DNA of 64,000 nt from Flavobacterium sp. DG2-3 (GCF_030730925.1 NZ_JAVAMB010000003.1:186001-250000), one strand, 5' to 3'; positions 24,698-33,273 are shown, counted from the first letter of the stretch. The notes: generated by a model not told the origin, from the letters alone. Program-made: numbers and translations.

Positions 24698-27076
24698 GTG
24701 TTGAAAAATAAAATAAAAGCGTTCTTTCAGCGCATTATCAATTGGATAAAAAAGAATAAAATAAAATCAGCAATTGCATTTCTGCTCTTGCTGATTTACT
24801 ATTTTTCGATACCTCGAACATTATTCAAAGAACCTTATTCGACCGTTATAGAAAGCAAAGAAGGAGAATTGTTAGGCGCTAAAATTGCCCGTGACGGTCA
24901 ATGGCGTTTTCCTGCACAGGACAGTGTTCCCGATAAATTTAAAAAATGCATTGTTTATTTCGAAGATGAATATTTCTATAAACATCCCGGCTTTAATCCA
25001 GGAGCGATGATAAATGCTTTCAAACAAAATAGAAAAGCAGGAAAGGTCGTTAGGGGAGGAAGTACACTTACGCAGCAGGTTATTAGGCTTTCGCGAAAAG
25101 GAAAAAACAGAACCTATTTTGAAAAATTCATCGAAATTATTTTAGCGACAAGATTAGAATTAGGTTATTCTAAAAATGAAATCCTCGAAATGTACGCCGC
25201 ACACGCTCCGTTTGGAGGAAACGTTGTCGGACTCGAAATGGCTTCTTGGCGTTATTTTGGTGTTCAATCGAATCAATTGTCTTGGGCAGAAAATGCAGTT
25301 TTAGCGGTTTTACCTAATGCTCCAAGTTTGATTTATCCGGGAAAAAATCAAATAAAGCTATTAAACAAACGAAACCGACTTCTGTTAAAACTGCATCAGG
25401 AAGGAATTATCGATAAACAGACGTACGAACTTTCGATAGAAGAGCCATTACCTCAAAAACCGTATGATTTGCCTCAAATCGCACCGCATTTGCTTCAAAG
25501 AGTAGCAAAAAGCGAAGAAGGAACAAGAGTAAAAACCACAATTGATTATGCTTTACAGAATAGAGTCAATCAAATTGCGAGATATTATTACAATCAATAC
25601 AAACAGAATGAAGTTCATAATCTGGCGATTTTAGTTATCGATGTTCAAAGCCGAAATGTAATGAGTTATGTTGGAAATGCTCCAGCAGACGCCGATCATC
25701 AAAAAGACGTGGATATTATTGATGCGCCAAGAAGTACGGGAAGTATCTTAAAACCACTTCTGTACGGTGCTATGCTTGATGATGGAGAGTTATTGCCGAA
25801 TACTTTAATTGCCGATATTCCAACACAAATTTCGGGTTATACGCCTCAGAATTTCAATCTGACTTTTGACGGAGCCGTTCCAGCGCATCGTGCATTGTCA
25901 CGTTCCTTGAACATTCCGGCAGTTTTGATGTTACAGGATTTTGGCGTGAATAAATTTTATGAAGAATTGCAGAAATTCAACTTAAAGAACATTAATAAAA
26001 CACCAGATCATTATGGTTTATCGCTCATTTTAGGAGGTGCTGAAAGTAATTTATGGGATTTATGCCGTACGTATGCGAATCTTTCTTCTACAGTCAATTA
26101 TTTCAATAAAAATAAAGGACAATACCGAACTAACGAATTTACCGAACTCAATTATAAAAATGATTTTAAACCCGATTTTGGTTCACAAACGAATCAGAAG
26201 AATATTTTGGGAGCAGGTTCAATTTGGCTGACTTACAACGCAATGGAAGAAGTCAACAGGCCAGAAGGAGACGAAGCTTGGAAGTTTTATGACAGTTCGC
26301 TTAAAATTGCCTGGAAAACAGGAACCAGTTTCGGGAATAGAGATGCGTGGGCAATTGGAACAAATTCAAGATATGTAGTCGGAATTTGGGTTGGAAATGC
26401 AACCGGAGAAGGTCGTCCAACATTAACAGGAGTTACGAGCGCAGCGCCTATTTTGTTTGATGTTTTTAATTTATTGCCAAGACAAAGATGGTTTGATACT
26501 CCGTACAAAGATTTGGCAGAAGTTGAGGTTTGCCGATTAAGCGGTTATCTAGCGAAAGATAATTGTCCGAAAATCAAACAATGGGTTACTAAAAAAGGAA
26601 AATCTACCAAGGTTTGTCCGTATCATAAAACGATTCATTTAGATAAAACAGAACAATTTCAGGTCAATAGCAGCTGCGAAAACATTGATAATATAGTGAC
26701 TAAAAACTGGTTTGTACTACCGCCAGTTATGGCTTGGTATTACAAAAGCCAGCATATAGAATATTTGCCGTTGCCGCCATTTAAAGAAGGCTGTGAAGGA
26801 ACGCAAACCACAACAATGGATTTTATTTATCCTAAAGCAAATAGCAAAATCTATTTAACGAAAGACTTCAGCAGTAACGTGCAGCCTGTAATTTTGAAAG
26901 TCGCTTATTCTGAAAGAGATAAAGAACTATTCTGGTATGTTGATAATGTGTATAAAGCAACAACTAAAACGTTTCATGAATTGCCAATTACACCAACAAC
27001 GGGGACGCATTATATTACGGTTGTAGATGCTTCTGGAAATGAAATTAGAAGAAGAATTGAGATTGTGAGAGAATAA
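24698..27076 (+). CDS. pbpC: Penicillin-binding protein 1C
   Basis: The 792-residue bifunctional peptidoglycan synthase starts at GTG 24698 (the adjacent TTG at 24701 is possible). One N-terminal membrane segment (residues about 24-38) is followed by the GT51 transglycosylase (FEDEYFYKHPGFNPG with catalytic Glu, RGGSTLTQQVIRL, KNEILEMYAAHAPFGGNVVGLE). The transpeptidase has SILK (active Ser), SRSLN and KTGTS. The C-terminal BiPBP_C domain (MDFIYPKANSKIYL) marks the PBP1C subfamily. It follows the A2M gene after a 194-bp repeat-filled gap, the same pairing as in enterobacteria. Confidence 0.94.
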   Translation: MLKNKIKAFFQRIINWIKKNKIKSAIAFLLLLIYYFSIPRTLFKEPYSTVIESKEGELLGAKIARDGQWRFPAQDSVPDKFKKCIVYFEDEYFYKHPGFNPGAMINAFKQNRKAGKVVRGGSTLTQQVIRLSRKGKNRTYFEKFIEIILATRLELGYSKNEILEMYAAHAPFGGNVVGLEMASWRYFGVQSNQLSWAENAVLAVLPNAPSLIYPGKNQIKLLNKRNRLLLKLHQEGIIDKQTYELSIEEPLPQKPYDLPQIAPHLLQRVAKSEEGTRVKTTIDYALQNRVNQIARYYYNQYKQNEVHNLAILVIDVQSRNVMSYVGNAPADADHQKDVDIIDAPRSTGSILKPLLYGAMLDDGELLPNTLIADIPTQISGYTPQNFNLTFDGAVPAHRALSRSLNIPAVLMLQDFGVNKFYEELQKFNLKNINKTPDHYGLSLILGGAESNLWDLCRTYANLSSTVNYFNKNKGQYRTNEFTELNYKNDFKPDFGSQTNQKNILGAGSIWLTYNAMEEVNRPEGDEAWKFYDSSLKIAWKTGTSFGNRDAWAIGTNSRYVVGIWVGNATGEGRPTLTGVTSAAPILFDVFNLLPRQRWFDTPYKDLAEVEVCRLSGYLAKDNCPKIKQWVTKKGKSTKVCPYHKTIHLDKTEQFQVNSSCENIDNIVTKNWFVLPPVMAWYYKSQHIEYLPLPPFKEGCEGTQTTTMDFIYPKANSKIYLTKDFSSNVQPVILKVAYSERDKELFWYVDNVYKATTKTFHELPITPTTGTHYITVVDASGNEIRRRIEIVRE

Positions 27077-27132
27077 AATTGAAAGAAATTCCAATGCTTT
27101 AAAATTCCAAATTTTAAAAAAAAACTTTTTTG

Positions 27133-27210
27133 TAGTTGACTTCGTCTGGCTGAGCGGAGTCGAAGCTCACGTGCCAATTGGAGCGCCCTTCGACTTCGCT
27201 CAGGGTGACA
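27133..27210. repeat. REP-like hairpin pair, family B
   Basis: The left unit reads GGCT-GAGCGGAGTCGA-AGC on the plus strand. The right unit, read on the minus strand, is TGTCA-CCCT-GAGCGAAGTCGA-AGGG. The two face each other as an imperfect inverted repeat. Confidence 0.75.
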
Positions 27211-27251
27211 AATGCATCCTTTTTATCGATAAATTTCTTCTGGGAAAACGG

Positions 27252-27342
27252 AACCCTAGCCCAGATAGAAGTGGAAATCCTTTTGCTTTTTTCTTTAAAA
27301 AGCAAAAGATTGGAACGGATAGCTGGAAATTGCTCCTAAAAA
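27252..27342 (+). ncRNA. Flavo-1-like structured element, copy 1
   Basis: A conserved 5' block (CCCTAGCCCAGATAGAAG, then TGGAAATCC) is followed by a strong hairpin (TTTTGCTTTTT 27281-27291 with AAAAAGCAAAA 27297-27307). A conserved 3' block follows (GGAACGGATAGCTGGAAAT, then GCTCCTAAAAA). The same blocks occur in copy 2 at 47355-47523 on the minus strand with a different, longer apical stem. From memory this resembles the Flavo-1 RNA motif; I could not check it. Transcription is not shown. Confidence 0.55.
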
Positions 27343-27371
27343 TTTCTAAAATCAAATTGAAAATCCAAATG

Positions 27372-27399
27372 AGATAGCTTCATTCTTCGCAATGACACA
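27372..27399 (-). repeat. Decayed single REP-like unit, family A
   Basis: The minus strand reads TGTCATTGCGAAGAATGAAG, close to the family A unit but with a damaged stem. Confidence 0.5.
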
Positions 27400-27404
27400 T
27401 AAAA

Positions 27405-27432
27405 AAACCGCTAATCTTTCGAAAAGCGGTTT
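27405..27432 (-). terminator. Terminator of rng
   Basis: Stem AAACCGCT/AGCGGTTT with an A-rich left flank that becomes a U-run on the minus-strand transcript, directly after the rng stop. Confidence 0.75.
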
Positions 27433-27437
27433 TGATT

Positions 27438-28982
27438 TTATTCTGAAATAACATTTCCTTTATTATCGTAGAAATGATATTCTAAGTACGTGTAAGCGTC
27501 ACGAGGTATGATTTTCACCCATTTCTTATGTTCAAAAAACCATTTTGAACGTAATGATGGAAAACCTTTGCTGAGGTATGCAGCCACAAACGGATGTGTG
27601 TTAAGCACAACTTTATTGTGGGTTTTTAAAAGTCTTTCTAAATCAGAGGTGATCTTGTCAATTATTAGTATTGGTGCTTCAATTTCACCATTTACTTTAT
27701 TTGGATCTTCTTCTCTAGTTTTAATGTTAACTTCTGGTCTTACTCGCTGTCTGGTAATCTGGACAAGTCCAAATTTACTCGGCGGTAATATTTTATGTTT
27801 TGCTTTATCGTCGCTCATTTCTTCTCGCAAGAAGTCGAACAAAACTTTCCTATTTTCAGGATTAGACATATCGATAAAATCAACTACGATTATTCCGCCC
27901 ATATCACGCAGACGTAGTTGTCTTGCGATTTCAGCAGCGGCAATCATATTTACTTCCATGGCAGTATCTTCTTGGTTGGTCGCTTTGTTAGAACGGTTTC
28001 CGCTGTTTACGTCTATAACGTGAAGAGCTTCGGTGTGTTCTATAATAAGATAAGCACCTTTACTCATGGAAACAGTTCGGCCAAATGAAGTTTTGATTTG
28101 TCTCTCTATATTGTATTTCTCAAAAATCGGAGTGTCATTTGATTGATAAAACTTAACAATCGATTGTTTTGAAGGGGCAATTTCTTGCAGATATTCCTTC
28201 GTTTGATGGTACAACTCTTCATCATCTATTTGGATACCGCTAAAGGTATCATTGAATACATCTCTTAATATTGAAGAAGCTCTGTTAAGCTCTCCTAATA
28301 CTTTTGACGGATGATGAGCAGTTGGTAATTTTTTACACATTGCAGACCATCTGCTAAGCAGGTTCTGCAAATCTTTTTCTAATTCGGCTACGTTTTTGCC
28401 TTCTGCTACTGTACGAACAATAACACCAAATCCTTTAGGTTTGATCGATAGAACAAGTTTTTTTAGACGATCCTTTTCTTTTTTGTCTTCTATTTTTTGA
28501 GAAATAGAAACGCGATCAGAAAAAGGAACTAGAACAATAAATCTTCCGGCAAGAGAAAGCTCAGCACTTATTCTTGGTCCTTTGGTTGATATAGGTTCTT
28601 TAACTACTTGAACTAAAACAGATTGATTGGCACTTAAAATATCAGTAATGATGCCATCTTTGTCAATCTCTTTTTCAAACTGAAAGGTTTTTAGGGAGAA
28701 ATCTTTTAATTTACCTGCGCTTACAAGTTTTATGAATTTCAGTTGGGAAGCTAAGTTTGGACCCAAATCGTGATAATGTAAAAAGGCATCTTTTTCGAAA
28801 CCCACATTTACAAAAGCAGCATTAAGTCCGGCAACTGGTTTTCTGATTTTGGCAATAAAAATATCACCAACCTGAAAGTTGCTTTTCTCTTCTTCTTTGT
28901 GTAATTCAATTAGTTTTCCATCTTTTAATAAGGCAAAATCTACGGCTTCAGAACTAGATCTAATGATTAATTCTTTATTCAC
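27438..28982 (-). CDS. rng: Ribonuclease E/G family protein
   Basis: The 514-residue endoribonuclease processes rRNA and mRNA. An N-terminal S1-like RNA-binding domain (about 38-125: GDIFIAKIRKPVAGLNAAFVN) precedes the catalytic core. The core has the magnesium-binding aspartates in HVIDVNSGNRSN and IIVVDFIDMSNPENR, and the LVQITRQRVRP motif. The long acidic degradosome scaffold of E. coli RNase E is absent, so RNase G-type is the better name. It sits downstream of the 30-residue basic peptide gene and HU on the same strand, but a terminator and 265 bp separate them, so it is probably transcribed alone. Confidence 0.93.
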   Translation of the reverse strand: MNKELIIRSSSEAVDFALLKDGKLIELHKEEEKSNFQVGDIFIAKIRKPVAGLNAAFVNVGFEKDAFLHYHDLGPNLASQLKFIKLVSAGKLKDFSLKTFQFEKEIDKDGIITDILSANQSVLVQVVKEPISTKGPRISAELSLAGRFIVLVPFSDRVSISQKIEDKKEKDRLKKLVLSIKPKGFGVIVRTVAEGKNVAELEKDLQNLLSRWSAMCKKLPTAHHPSKVLGELNRASSILRDVFNDTFSGIQIDDEELYHQTKEYLQEIAPSKQSIVKFYQSNDTPIFEKYNIERQIKTSFGRTVSMSKGAYLIIEHTEALHVIDVNSGNRSNKATNQEDTAMEVNMIAAAEIARQLRLRDMGGIIVVDFIDMSNPENRKVLFDFLREEMSDDKAKHKILPPSKFGLVQITRQRVRPEVNIKTREEDPNKVNGEIEAPILIIDKITSDLERLLKTHNKVVLNTHPFVAAYLSKGFPSLRSKWFFEHKKWVKIIPRDAYTYLEYHFYDNKGNVISE

Positions 28983-29046
28983 ACTGTAAATTTTTATCTG
29001 TTTTTTCAGAAAATAGAACTAAAGAGAAAAGAATATAGACTTAGAA

Positions 29047-29080
29047 AAAATCTAAAATCTGAAATCTAAAATCTAAAATC
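29047..29080. repeat. Simple tandem repeat, ATCTAAA/ATCTGAA units
   Basis: Several copies of the 8-9 bp unit AATCTAAA(T/A) lie upstream of rng. The same unit precedes dgt at about 10954-10990. From there to 29220 I see only similar simple intergenic repeat sequence. Confidence 0.5.
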
Positions 29081-29231
29081 TTATCTACAGATGGATTAAA
29101 CAATATTTTAAACAGGTATTATACCCGGCGAAAACTAGCTGGCAGTTTGCAGTGGTAAGTAATCAGTGGACTGAACACTAAATACTGATGACTGAATACT
29201 AATTTTCAATTTCAATGAACTTTTAAAAAGA

Positions 29232-29256
29232 AAAAAGTAGTTTAAAACTACTTTTT
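29232..29256 (-). terminator. Terminator overlapping the stop codon of the 30-residue peptide gene
   Basis: Stem AAAAAGTAGTTT/AAACTACTTTTT around a single-base centre. The stop codon (29248-29250) lies inside the right arm. Confidence 0.75.
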
Positions 29257-29340
29257 CTTTTTGTGGCGGTTAGCTCTCGCTCTTTTTTTACGTTTGTGAG
29301 TCGCTACCTTATGTCTCTTTCTTTTTTTACCACTTGGCAT
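29248..29340 (-). CDS. 30-residue very basic peptide, probable ribosome-associated protein
   Basis: The start is ATG at 29340 and the stop is at 29248-29250. Nineteen of 30 residues are Lys or Arg or His (MPSGKKRKRHKVATHKRKK, then ARANRHKKKK), like tiny ribosomal proteins such as bTHX or bL36. I infer rRNA binding from composition, and from its place between HU and rng, a neighbourhood I remember in other flavobacteria. HU lies 28 bp upstream on the same strand, so the two are probably one transcript. The gene is easily missed in automated annotation. A non-ribosomal role as a nucleic-acid-condensing peptide cannot be excluded. Confidence 0.75.
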   Translation of the reverse strand: MPSGKKRKRHKVATHKRKKRARANRHKKKK

Positions 29341-29368
29341 ATCGTGTCAGATTTTATGTTAATTAATA

Positions 29369-29659
29369 TTATTTTGCTTCGTTGTTAGTTTTAACTCCTT
29401 CTACAAAAACTTTTGCAGGTTTAAACGCAGGAATGTTGTGTGCTGGAATTTTAATAGTAGTGTTTTTAGAAATGTTTCTTCCAGTTTTTTCAGCTCTAGT
29501 TTTAACGATAAAACTACCGAAACCTCTTAGGTATACATTGTCTCCAGTCTCTAAAGAAGTTTTAACTTCTTCCATAAAAGTTTCTACTGTTGCTTGAACG
29601 TCTCCTTTTTCAAGACCTAGCTTCTCTGAAATCTTCGCTACGATATCTGCTTTCGTCAT
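29369..29659 (-). CDS. hup: HU family DNA-binding protein
   Basis: This 96-residue nucleoid protein has the full HU/IHF fold: N-terminal helices (MTKADIVAKISEKLGLEKGDV), the GDNVYLRGFGSFIVKTR turn-strand, and the beta-arm with NTTIKIPAHNIPAFKPAK containing the DNA-intercalating proline. It compacts and bends DNA as a dimer. A textbook promoter faces away from mutY (29709-29740). The basic peptide gene follows in the same transcript. Confidence 0.93.
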   Translation of the reverse strand: MTKADIVAKISEKLGLEKGDVQATVETFMEEVKTSLETGDNVYLRGFGSFIVKTRAEKTGRNISKNTTIKIPAHNIPAFKPAKVFVEGVKTNNEAK

Positions 29660-29708
29660 TTTCTTTCCTATTTTATTTTATAAATGGTGTACTATTTTTT
29701 TGAGTTTG

Positions 29709-29740
29709 CAAATATAGGAATTAAAAAAATAATTAATCAA
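29709..29740 (-). promoter_or_regulatory. hup promoter (TTG / 21 bp / TATATTTG)
   Basis: On the minus strand, TATATTTG (plus 29709-29716) is preceded at 21 bp by TTG (plus 29738-29740). This matches the Bacteroidota -33/-7 pattern. Confidence 0.7.
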
Positions 29741-29773
29741 GCTAAATCGTTAAATTTTAATTACATAAACATT

Positions 29774-29781
29774 TACTTTTG
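29774..29781 (+). promoter_or_regulatory. mutY promoter -7 element
   Basis: TACTTTTG followed by C. It overlaps the upstream in-frame TTG at 29779, which argues that translation starts at the ATG at 29800 instead. Confidence 0.6.
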
Positions 29782-29799
29782 CAATCTAAGTATTTTCGA

Positions 29800-30846
29800 A
29801 TGGATTTTTCTAACATATTGATAAAATGGTATTTACAAAACAAGCGTGATTTACCGTGGCGAAAAACGGTCGATCCGTACCAAATTTGGCTCTCAGAAAT
29901 TATGCTTCAGCAAACGCGAGTTGCTCAAGGAATGCCTTATTTTTTTTCATTTACGAAGGAATTTCCTACTGTAAAAGATTTGGCAGATGCCTCAGAAGAG
30001 AAAGTTTTGAAACTTTGGCAAGGTTTAGGATATTATTCTCGAGCTAGAAATCTTCATAAAACAGCTCAATATATAAGTAATGACTTAAATGGTATTTTTC
30101 CTGATTCTTATAAAGAACTTTTAAAACTAAAAGGAGTAGGAGAATATACAGCCGCTGCAATTGCTTCTTTTTCTTATAATGAATTGGTTCCTGTTGTAGA
30201 CGGAAACGTGTTTCGGGTTCTGGCTCGTTATTTTGATATTGAATCGGATATTGCACTTCCAGCAACCAAAAAAGAGTTTGCGGCTTTGGCAAACGAGTTA
30301 ATGCCTACAGATAGTCCGGCTATTTTTAATCAGGCCATAATGGAGTTTGGTGCGCTTCAGTGTGTGCCTAAAAGTCCAAACTGTTCGGTTTGTGTTTTTA
30401 ACGAAAGCTGTGCTGCATTGCAAAAAGGAAAAGTTAATGCGCTTCCTGTTAAGTCGAAAAAAGTAAAAGTCACCAATCGCTTCTTTAATTATCTCATTTT
30501 AGAAGATGCTTTAGGAAACACATTAATCCAAAAAAGAACTCAAAAAGGAATCTGGCATAATCTATATGAGTTTCCGCTTTTGGAAACTCCGTCAATAATT
30601 GATTTTGATATTGCTTCCAAAACGATCAAGAATGAAATTTTTCCAGAGTATACTATTATAAGTATAGAAGATTATAGCGAATCGACTCTTATACATAAAC
30701 TTTCGCATCAGCATTTGCATATACAATTTTGGAAAATTAAGATAAAAGAAGAAATTGAAAACGGAGTGGATTCTCAAAAATTAAAAACTTTTCCTTTTCC
30801 AATTGTCATATATAATTTTATAGAAAAGCAAGAAATAAATTGCTAA
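29800..30846 (+). CDS. mutY: A/G-specific adenine DNA glycosylase
   Basis: The 348-residue enzyme removes adenine mispaired with 8-oxoguanine. The HhH-GPD fold is complete: catalytic E33 in LSEIMLQQTRV, the hairpin LKGVGEYTA at 110-118, D134 in PVVDGN, and the iron-sulfur ligands C188, C195, C198 and C204 (C-x6-C-x2-C-x5-C). The C-terminal NUDIX-like 8-oxoG recognition domain follows (about 225-345). It opens the mutY-ssb-gldE-gldD cluster. Confidence 0.95.
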   Translation: MDFSNILIKWYLQNKRDLPWRKTVDPYQIWLSEIMLQQTRVAQGMPYFFSFTKEFPTVKDLADASEEKVLKLWQGLGYYSRARNLHKTAQYISNDLNGIFPDSYKELLKLKGVGEYTAAAIASFSYNELVPVVDGNVFRVLARYFDIESDIALPATKKEFAALANELMPTDSPAIFNQAIMEFGALQCVPKSPNCSVCVFNESCAALQKGKVNALPVKSKKVKVTNRFFNYLILEDALGNTLIQKRTQKGIWHNLYEFPLLETPSIIDFDIASKTIKNEIFPEYTIISIEDYSESTLIHKLSHQHLHIQFWKIKIKEEIENGVDSQKLKTFPFPIVIYNFIEKQEINC

Positions 30847-30853
30847 AAAAATG

Positions 30854-30861
30854 TATCTTTG
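30854..30861 (+). promoter_or_regulatory. ssb promoter -7 element
   Basis: TATCTTTG directly after the mutY stop (TAA 30844-30846), 20 bp before the ssb ATG at 30882. Confidence 0.6.
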
Positions 30862-30881
30862 GGAGAAATACCACCAAAACT

Positions 30882-31319
30882 ATGAACGGAACATTAAATA
30901 AAGTGATGCTTATTGGCCATTTAGGCGATGATGTAAAGATGCATTATTTTGATGGAGGAAACTGCATCGGACGTTTTCAGCTGGCTACAAATGAAGTGTA
31001 TATCAATAAAACGACCAATGAAAAGATAACTTCTACAGAATGGCATAATTTGGTTGTGCGTAATAAAGCGGCAGAGATTTGCGAAAAATATCTTTCTAAA
31101 GGAGATAAAATTTATGTGGAAGGTAGAATAAAATCTCGTCAGTGGCAGACAGAAGACGGAACGACAAAATATACAACAGAAATTCAGGTTACGGAGTTTA
31201 CTTTCCTGACAACAAAAAAAGAAACTGCTTATACGAAACAAAACCAGGATACAGAGTCGGCAAAAAATGCTAACTTTGATGCTCCTGAAGGACTTCCGAT
31301 AAATGATCTGCCCTTCTAA
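30882..31319 (+). CDS. ssb: Single-stranded DNA-binding protein
   Basis: A 145-residue SSB with the OB fold (NKVMLIGHLGDDVKMHYF, NCIGRFQLAT, TEWHNLVVRNKAAEICEKYLSKGD, YVEGRIKSRQW). It ends in the acidic-aromatic tip PINDLPF that recruits partner proteins. The start at 30882 is chosen because the promoter element lies between an upstream in-frame TTG and this ATG. It protects single-stranded DNA in replication and repair, and sits between mutY and gldE. Confidence 0.93.
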   Translation: MNGTLNKVMLIGHLGDDVKMHYFDGGNCIGRFQLATNEVYINKTTNEKITSTEWHNLVVRNKAAEICEKYLSKGDKIYVEGRIKSRQWQTEDGTTKYTTEIQVTEFTFLTTKKETAYTKQNQDTESAKNANFDAPEGLPINDLPF

Positions 31320-31345
31320 GTGACGTTTAACTAATTTTATACAGT

Positions 31346-32650
31346 TTGGACCCAGAGCCCAGTTTACTTTTTTCTACAAATTTTGACGCTAATTTAATTA
31401 TTGGTTTCGTCGGAATTTTTATTTTGTTATTTCTTTCGGCCATTGTTTCTGGTGCTGAAGTAGCCCTTTTTTCTTTATCACAGCAAGATATTGATGATTC
31501 TTTAAACGATAATCCTGCAAAAGGTAAAATTATTTCAAATTTACTGGACAAGCCCAAAAAGCTTTTGGCAACGTTACTGGTTGCAAACAATTTTTTTAAT
31601 ATTGGCGTAGTAATCCTATTTGCTTATATGGGACAAAATATTTTTGTCAATGTAAGTTCGCCTGCATTTAAATTCACACTAGAAGTAATCGTAGTTACTT
31701 TTCTAATTTTATTATTTAGCGAAGTGCTTCCAAAAGTTTATGCAAGCAGAAACAGTATTCGTTTTGCTAAGCGAGTTGCTTATCCGCTGGCTTTTCTAGA
31801 TAAAGTGCTTTCTCCTATAAGCTTGCCAATGCGCGCTGTTACCTTATATTTGCAGCATAAATTGGGCAAACAAAAAAATAATTTTTCCATCAATCAGCTT
31901 TCTCAGGCTTTAGAATTAACCGATTCTGAAGGAACTTCAACAGAAGAACAAAAGATTCTGGAAGGAATTGTTTCTTTTGGAAATACGGATACAAAGCAGG
32001 TAATGAGTCCGAGAATTGATATTTTTGCATTGGAAATATCCGAAACATTTGCAGAGATTTATCCTAAAATAATAGAAACAGGTTTTTCAAGAATTCCCGT
32101 TTATCGTGATAATATCGACCAAATTGAAGGCGTGCTTTTCGTGAAAGATTTGCTTCCGCATATTGATAAAGAGGAATTTGATTGGACTTCTTTAATTAGA
32201 GAAGCCTTTTTTGTTCCTGAGAATAAAAAATTGGATAATCTTTTAAAGGATTTTCAGAGTTTGAAAAGCCATTTGGCGATTGTAGTCGATGAATATGGCG
32301 GAACATCGGGATTAGTTTCGTTAGAAGATGTTATCGAAGAAATAGTGGGAGATATTAGCGACGAGTTTGACGATGAAAATCTAAACTTCTCACAGATTGA
32401 TGAAAACAATTTTCTTTTTGAAGGAAAAATAAACCTCAAAGATTTCTACAGAATTGTAGATGTTGACGAAGATGTTTTTGAGTCTCACAAAGGAGAAGCA
32501 GAAACTTTGGCGGGATTTATTCTCGAGATTTTAGGAAATTTTCCGAAAAAAGATCAAAAAGTACCTTTTGAAAACTGTATTTTCACTGTAGAAACAGTAG
32601 ATAAAAAGCGTGTAAAACAAATAAAAGTAACAATAAATCAAAATGTTTAA
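31346..32650 (+). CDS. gldE: Gliding-motility membrane protein GldE (CNNM/CBS, HlyC/CorC type)
   Basis: The 434-residue product begins with TTG at 31346: an in-frame stop lies at 31328 and the next Met is about 95 residues in, past the first membrane segment. A DUF21/CNNM region with four hydrophobic segments (about 15-150) is followed by paired CBS domains (FGNTDTKQVMSPRIDIFAL, HLAIVVDEYGGTSGLVSLEDVIEEIVGDI) and a CorC_HlyC domain at the end. In F. johnsoniae, gldE lies beside gldD and its overexpression suppresses some gldB defects. Here it overlaps gldD by 8 bp, the same arrangement. Confidence 0.9.
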   Translation: MDPEPSLLFSTNFDANLIIGFVGIFILLFLSAIVSGAEVALFSLSQQDIDDSLNDNPAKGKIISNLLDKPKKLLATLLVANNFFNIGVVILFAYMGQNIFVNVSSPAFKFTLEVIVVTFLILLFSEVLPKVYASRNSIRFAKRVAYPLAFLDKVLSPISLPMRAVTLYLQHKLGKQKNNFSINQLSQALELTDSEGTSTEEQKILEGIVSFGNTDTKQVMSPRIDIFALEISETFAEIYPKIIETGFSRIPVYRDNIDQIEGVLFVKDLLPHIDKEEFDWTSLIREAFFVPENKKLDNLLKDFQSLKSHLAIVVDEYGGTSGLVSLEDVIEEIVGDISDEFDDENLNFSQIDENNFLFEGKINLKDFYRIVDVDEDVFESHKGEAETLAGFILEILGNFPKKDQKVPFENCIFTVETVDKKRVKQIKVTINQNV

Positions 32651-33203
32651 TAGAATACTTTCAATAACAGCAATTTTGCTTGCTCTAACGGTTATAAGCT
32701 GTAAAAATGATGTTTTGCCAAAACCAGCGAGCTACCTGCGATTGGATTATCCAGAAGCAAAATATGTGAACTTTGAAAACAATTGTCCGTTTGCTTTTCA
32801 AATGAATGAAGATGCGATTATTAAAGGAGAGAAAGAATGCGGTTTTGCAATTACGTACCCGAAGATGAAAGCGACCATTTATTTGACCTACAAGCCCGTA
32901 AATGGCAATATTGATAAATTACTACGCGACGCTCAAAAACTGACTTACGAGCACGTTATTAAAGCCGATGATATTTTAGAACAGCCGTATTTAAATCCAC
33001 AGAAAAAGGTTTACGGAATGTTTTATCAAGTAGACGGAAACGCAGCGACAAATTCTCAGTTTTACGTTACCGACAGTACAAAACATTTCTTAATAGGTTC
33101 GATGTATTTTTATGCAAAACCAAACTTTGACTCGATTATGCCTGCCGCGAGTTATGTTAAAAATGATATGCAGAGGTTGATGGAGACGTTGAAGTGGAAA
33201 TAA
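32643..33203 (+). CDS. gldD: Gliding-motility lipoprotein GldD
   Basis: A 186-residue lipoprotein with lipobox VISC (Cys at residue 20) after a short hydrophobic leader. The body (KPASYLRLDYPEAKYVNF, CPFAFQMNEDA, ECGFAITYPKMKATIYLTYKPV) matches GldD, one of the proteins essential for gliding and for the T9SS in F. johnsoniae. It overlaps the gldE end by 8 bp, giving translational coupling, and is followed by a terminator. The function of GldD at the molecular level is not established. Confidence 0.92.
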   Translation: MFNRILSITAILLALTVISCKNDVLPKPASYLRLDYPEAKYVNFENNCPFAFQMNEDAIIKGEKECGFAITYPKMKATIYLTYKPVNGNIDKLLRDAQKLTYEHVIKADDILEQPYLNPQKKVYGMFYQVDGNAATNSQFYVTDSTKHFLIGSMYFYAKPNFDSIMPAASYVKNDMQRLMETLKWK

Positions 33204-33210
33204 AAATAAA

Positions 33211-33234
33211 AAAGGATTCGATTTGAATCCTTTT
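33211..33234 (+). terminator. Terminator of the ssb-gldE-gldD unit
   Basis: Stem AAAGGATTC/GAATCCTTT with a 5-base loop and T-run, just after the gldD stop. Confidence 0.8.
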
Positions 33235-33273
33235 CTGTTATTGCAAGAGGTATGTAGATAATATTTATATAGC

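Larger units (their letters stand above)
27077..27437. other. Repeat-rich intergenic region between pbpC and rng
   Basis: This 361-bp stretch between convergent genes has no credible gene. It contains a family B hairpin pair (27133-27210), a Flavo-1-like structured element (27252-27342), a decayed family A unit (27372-27399) and the rng terminator (27405-27432). Short open frames here run across these repeats and are not genes. Confidence 0.75.

Noticed and set aside
27114..27377. Short open frames on both strands after pbpC
   Set aside because: They run across the family B repeats and the Flavo-1-like element; the translated FDFAQGDK is simply the repeat read through.
29047..29220. Possible tRNA or small RNA upstream of rng
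   Set aside because: Only simple repeats are seen; no cloverleaf or conserved tRNA boxes.
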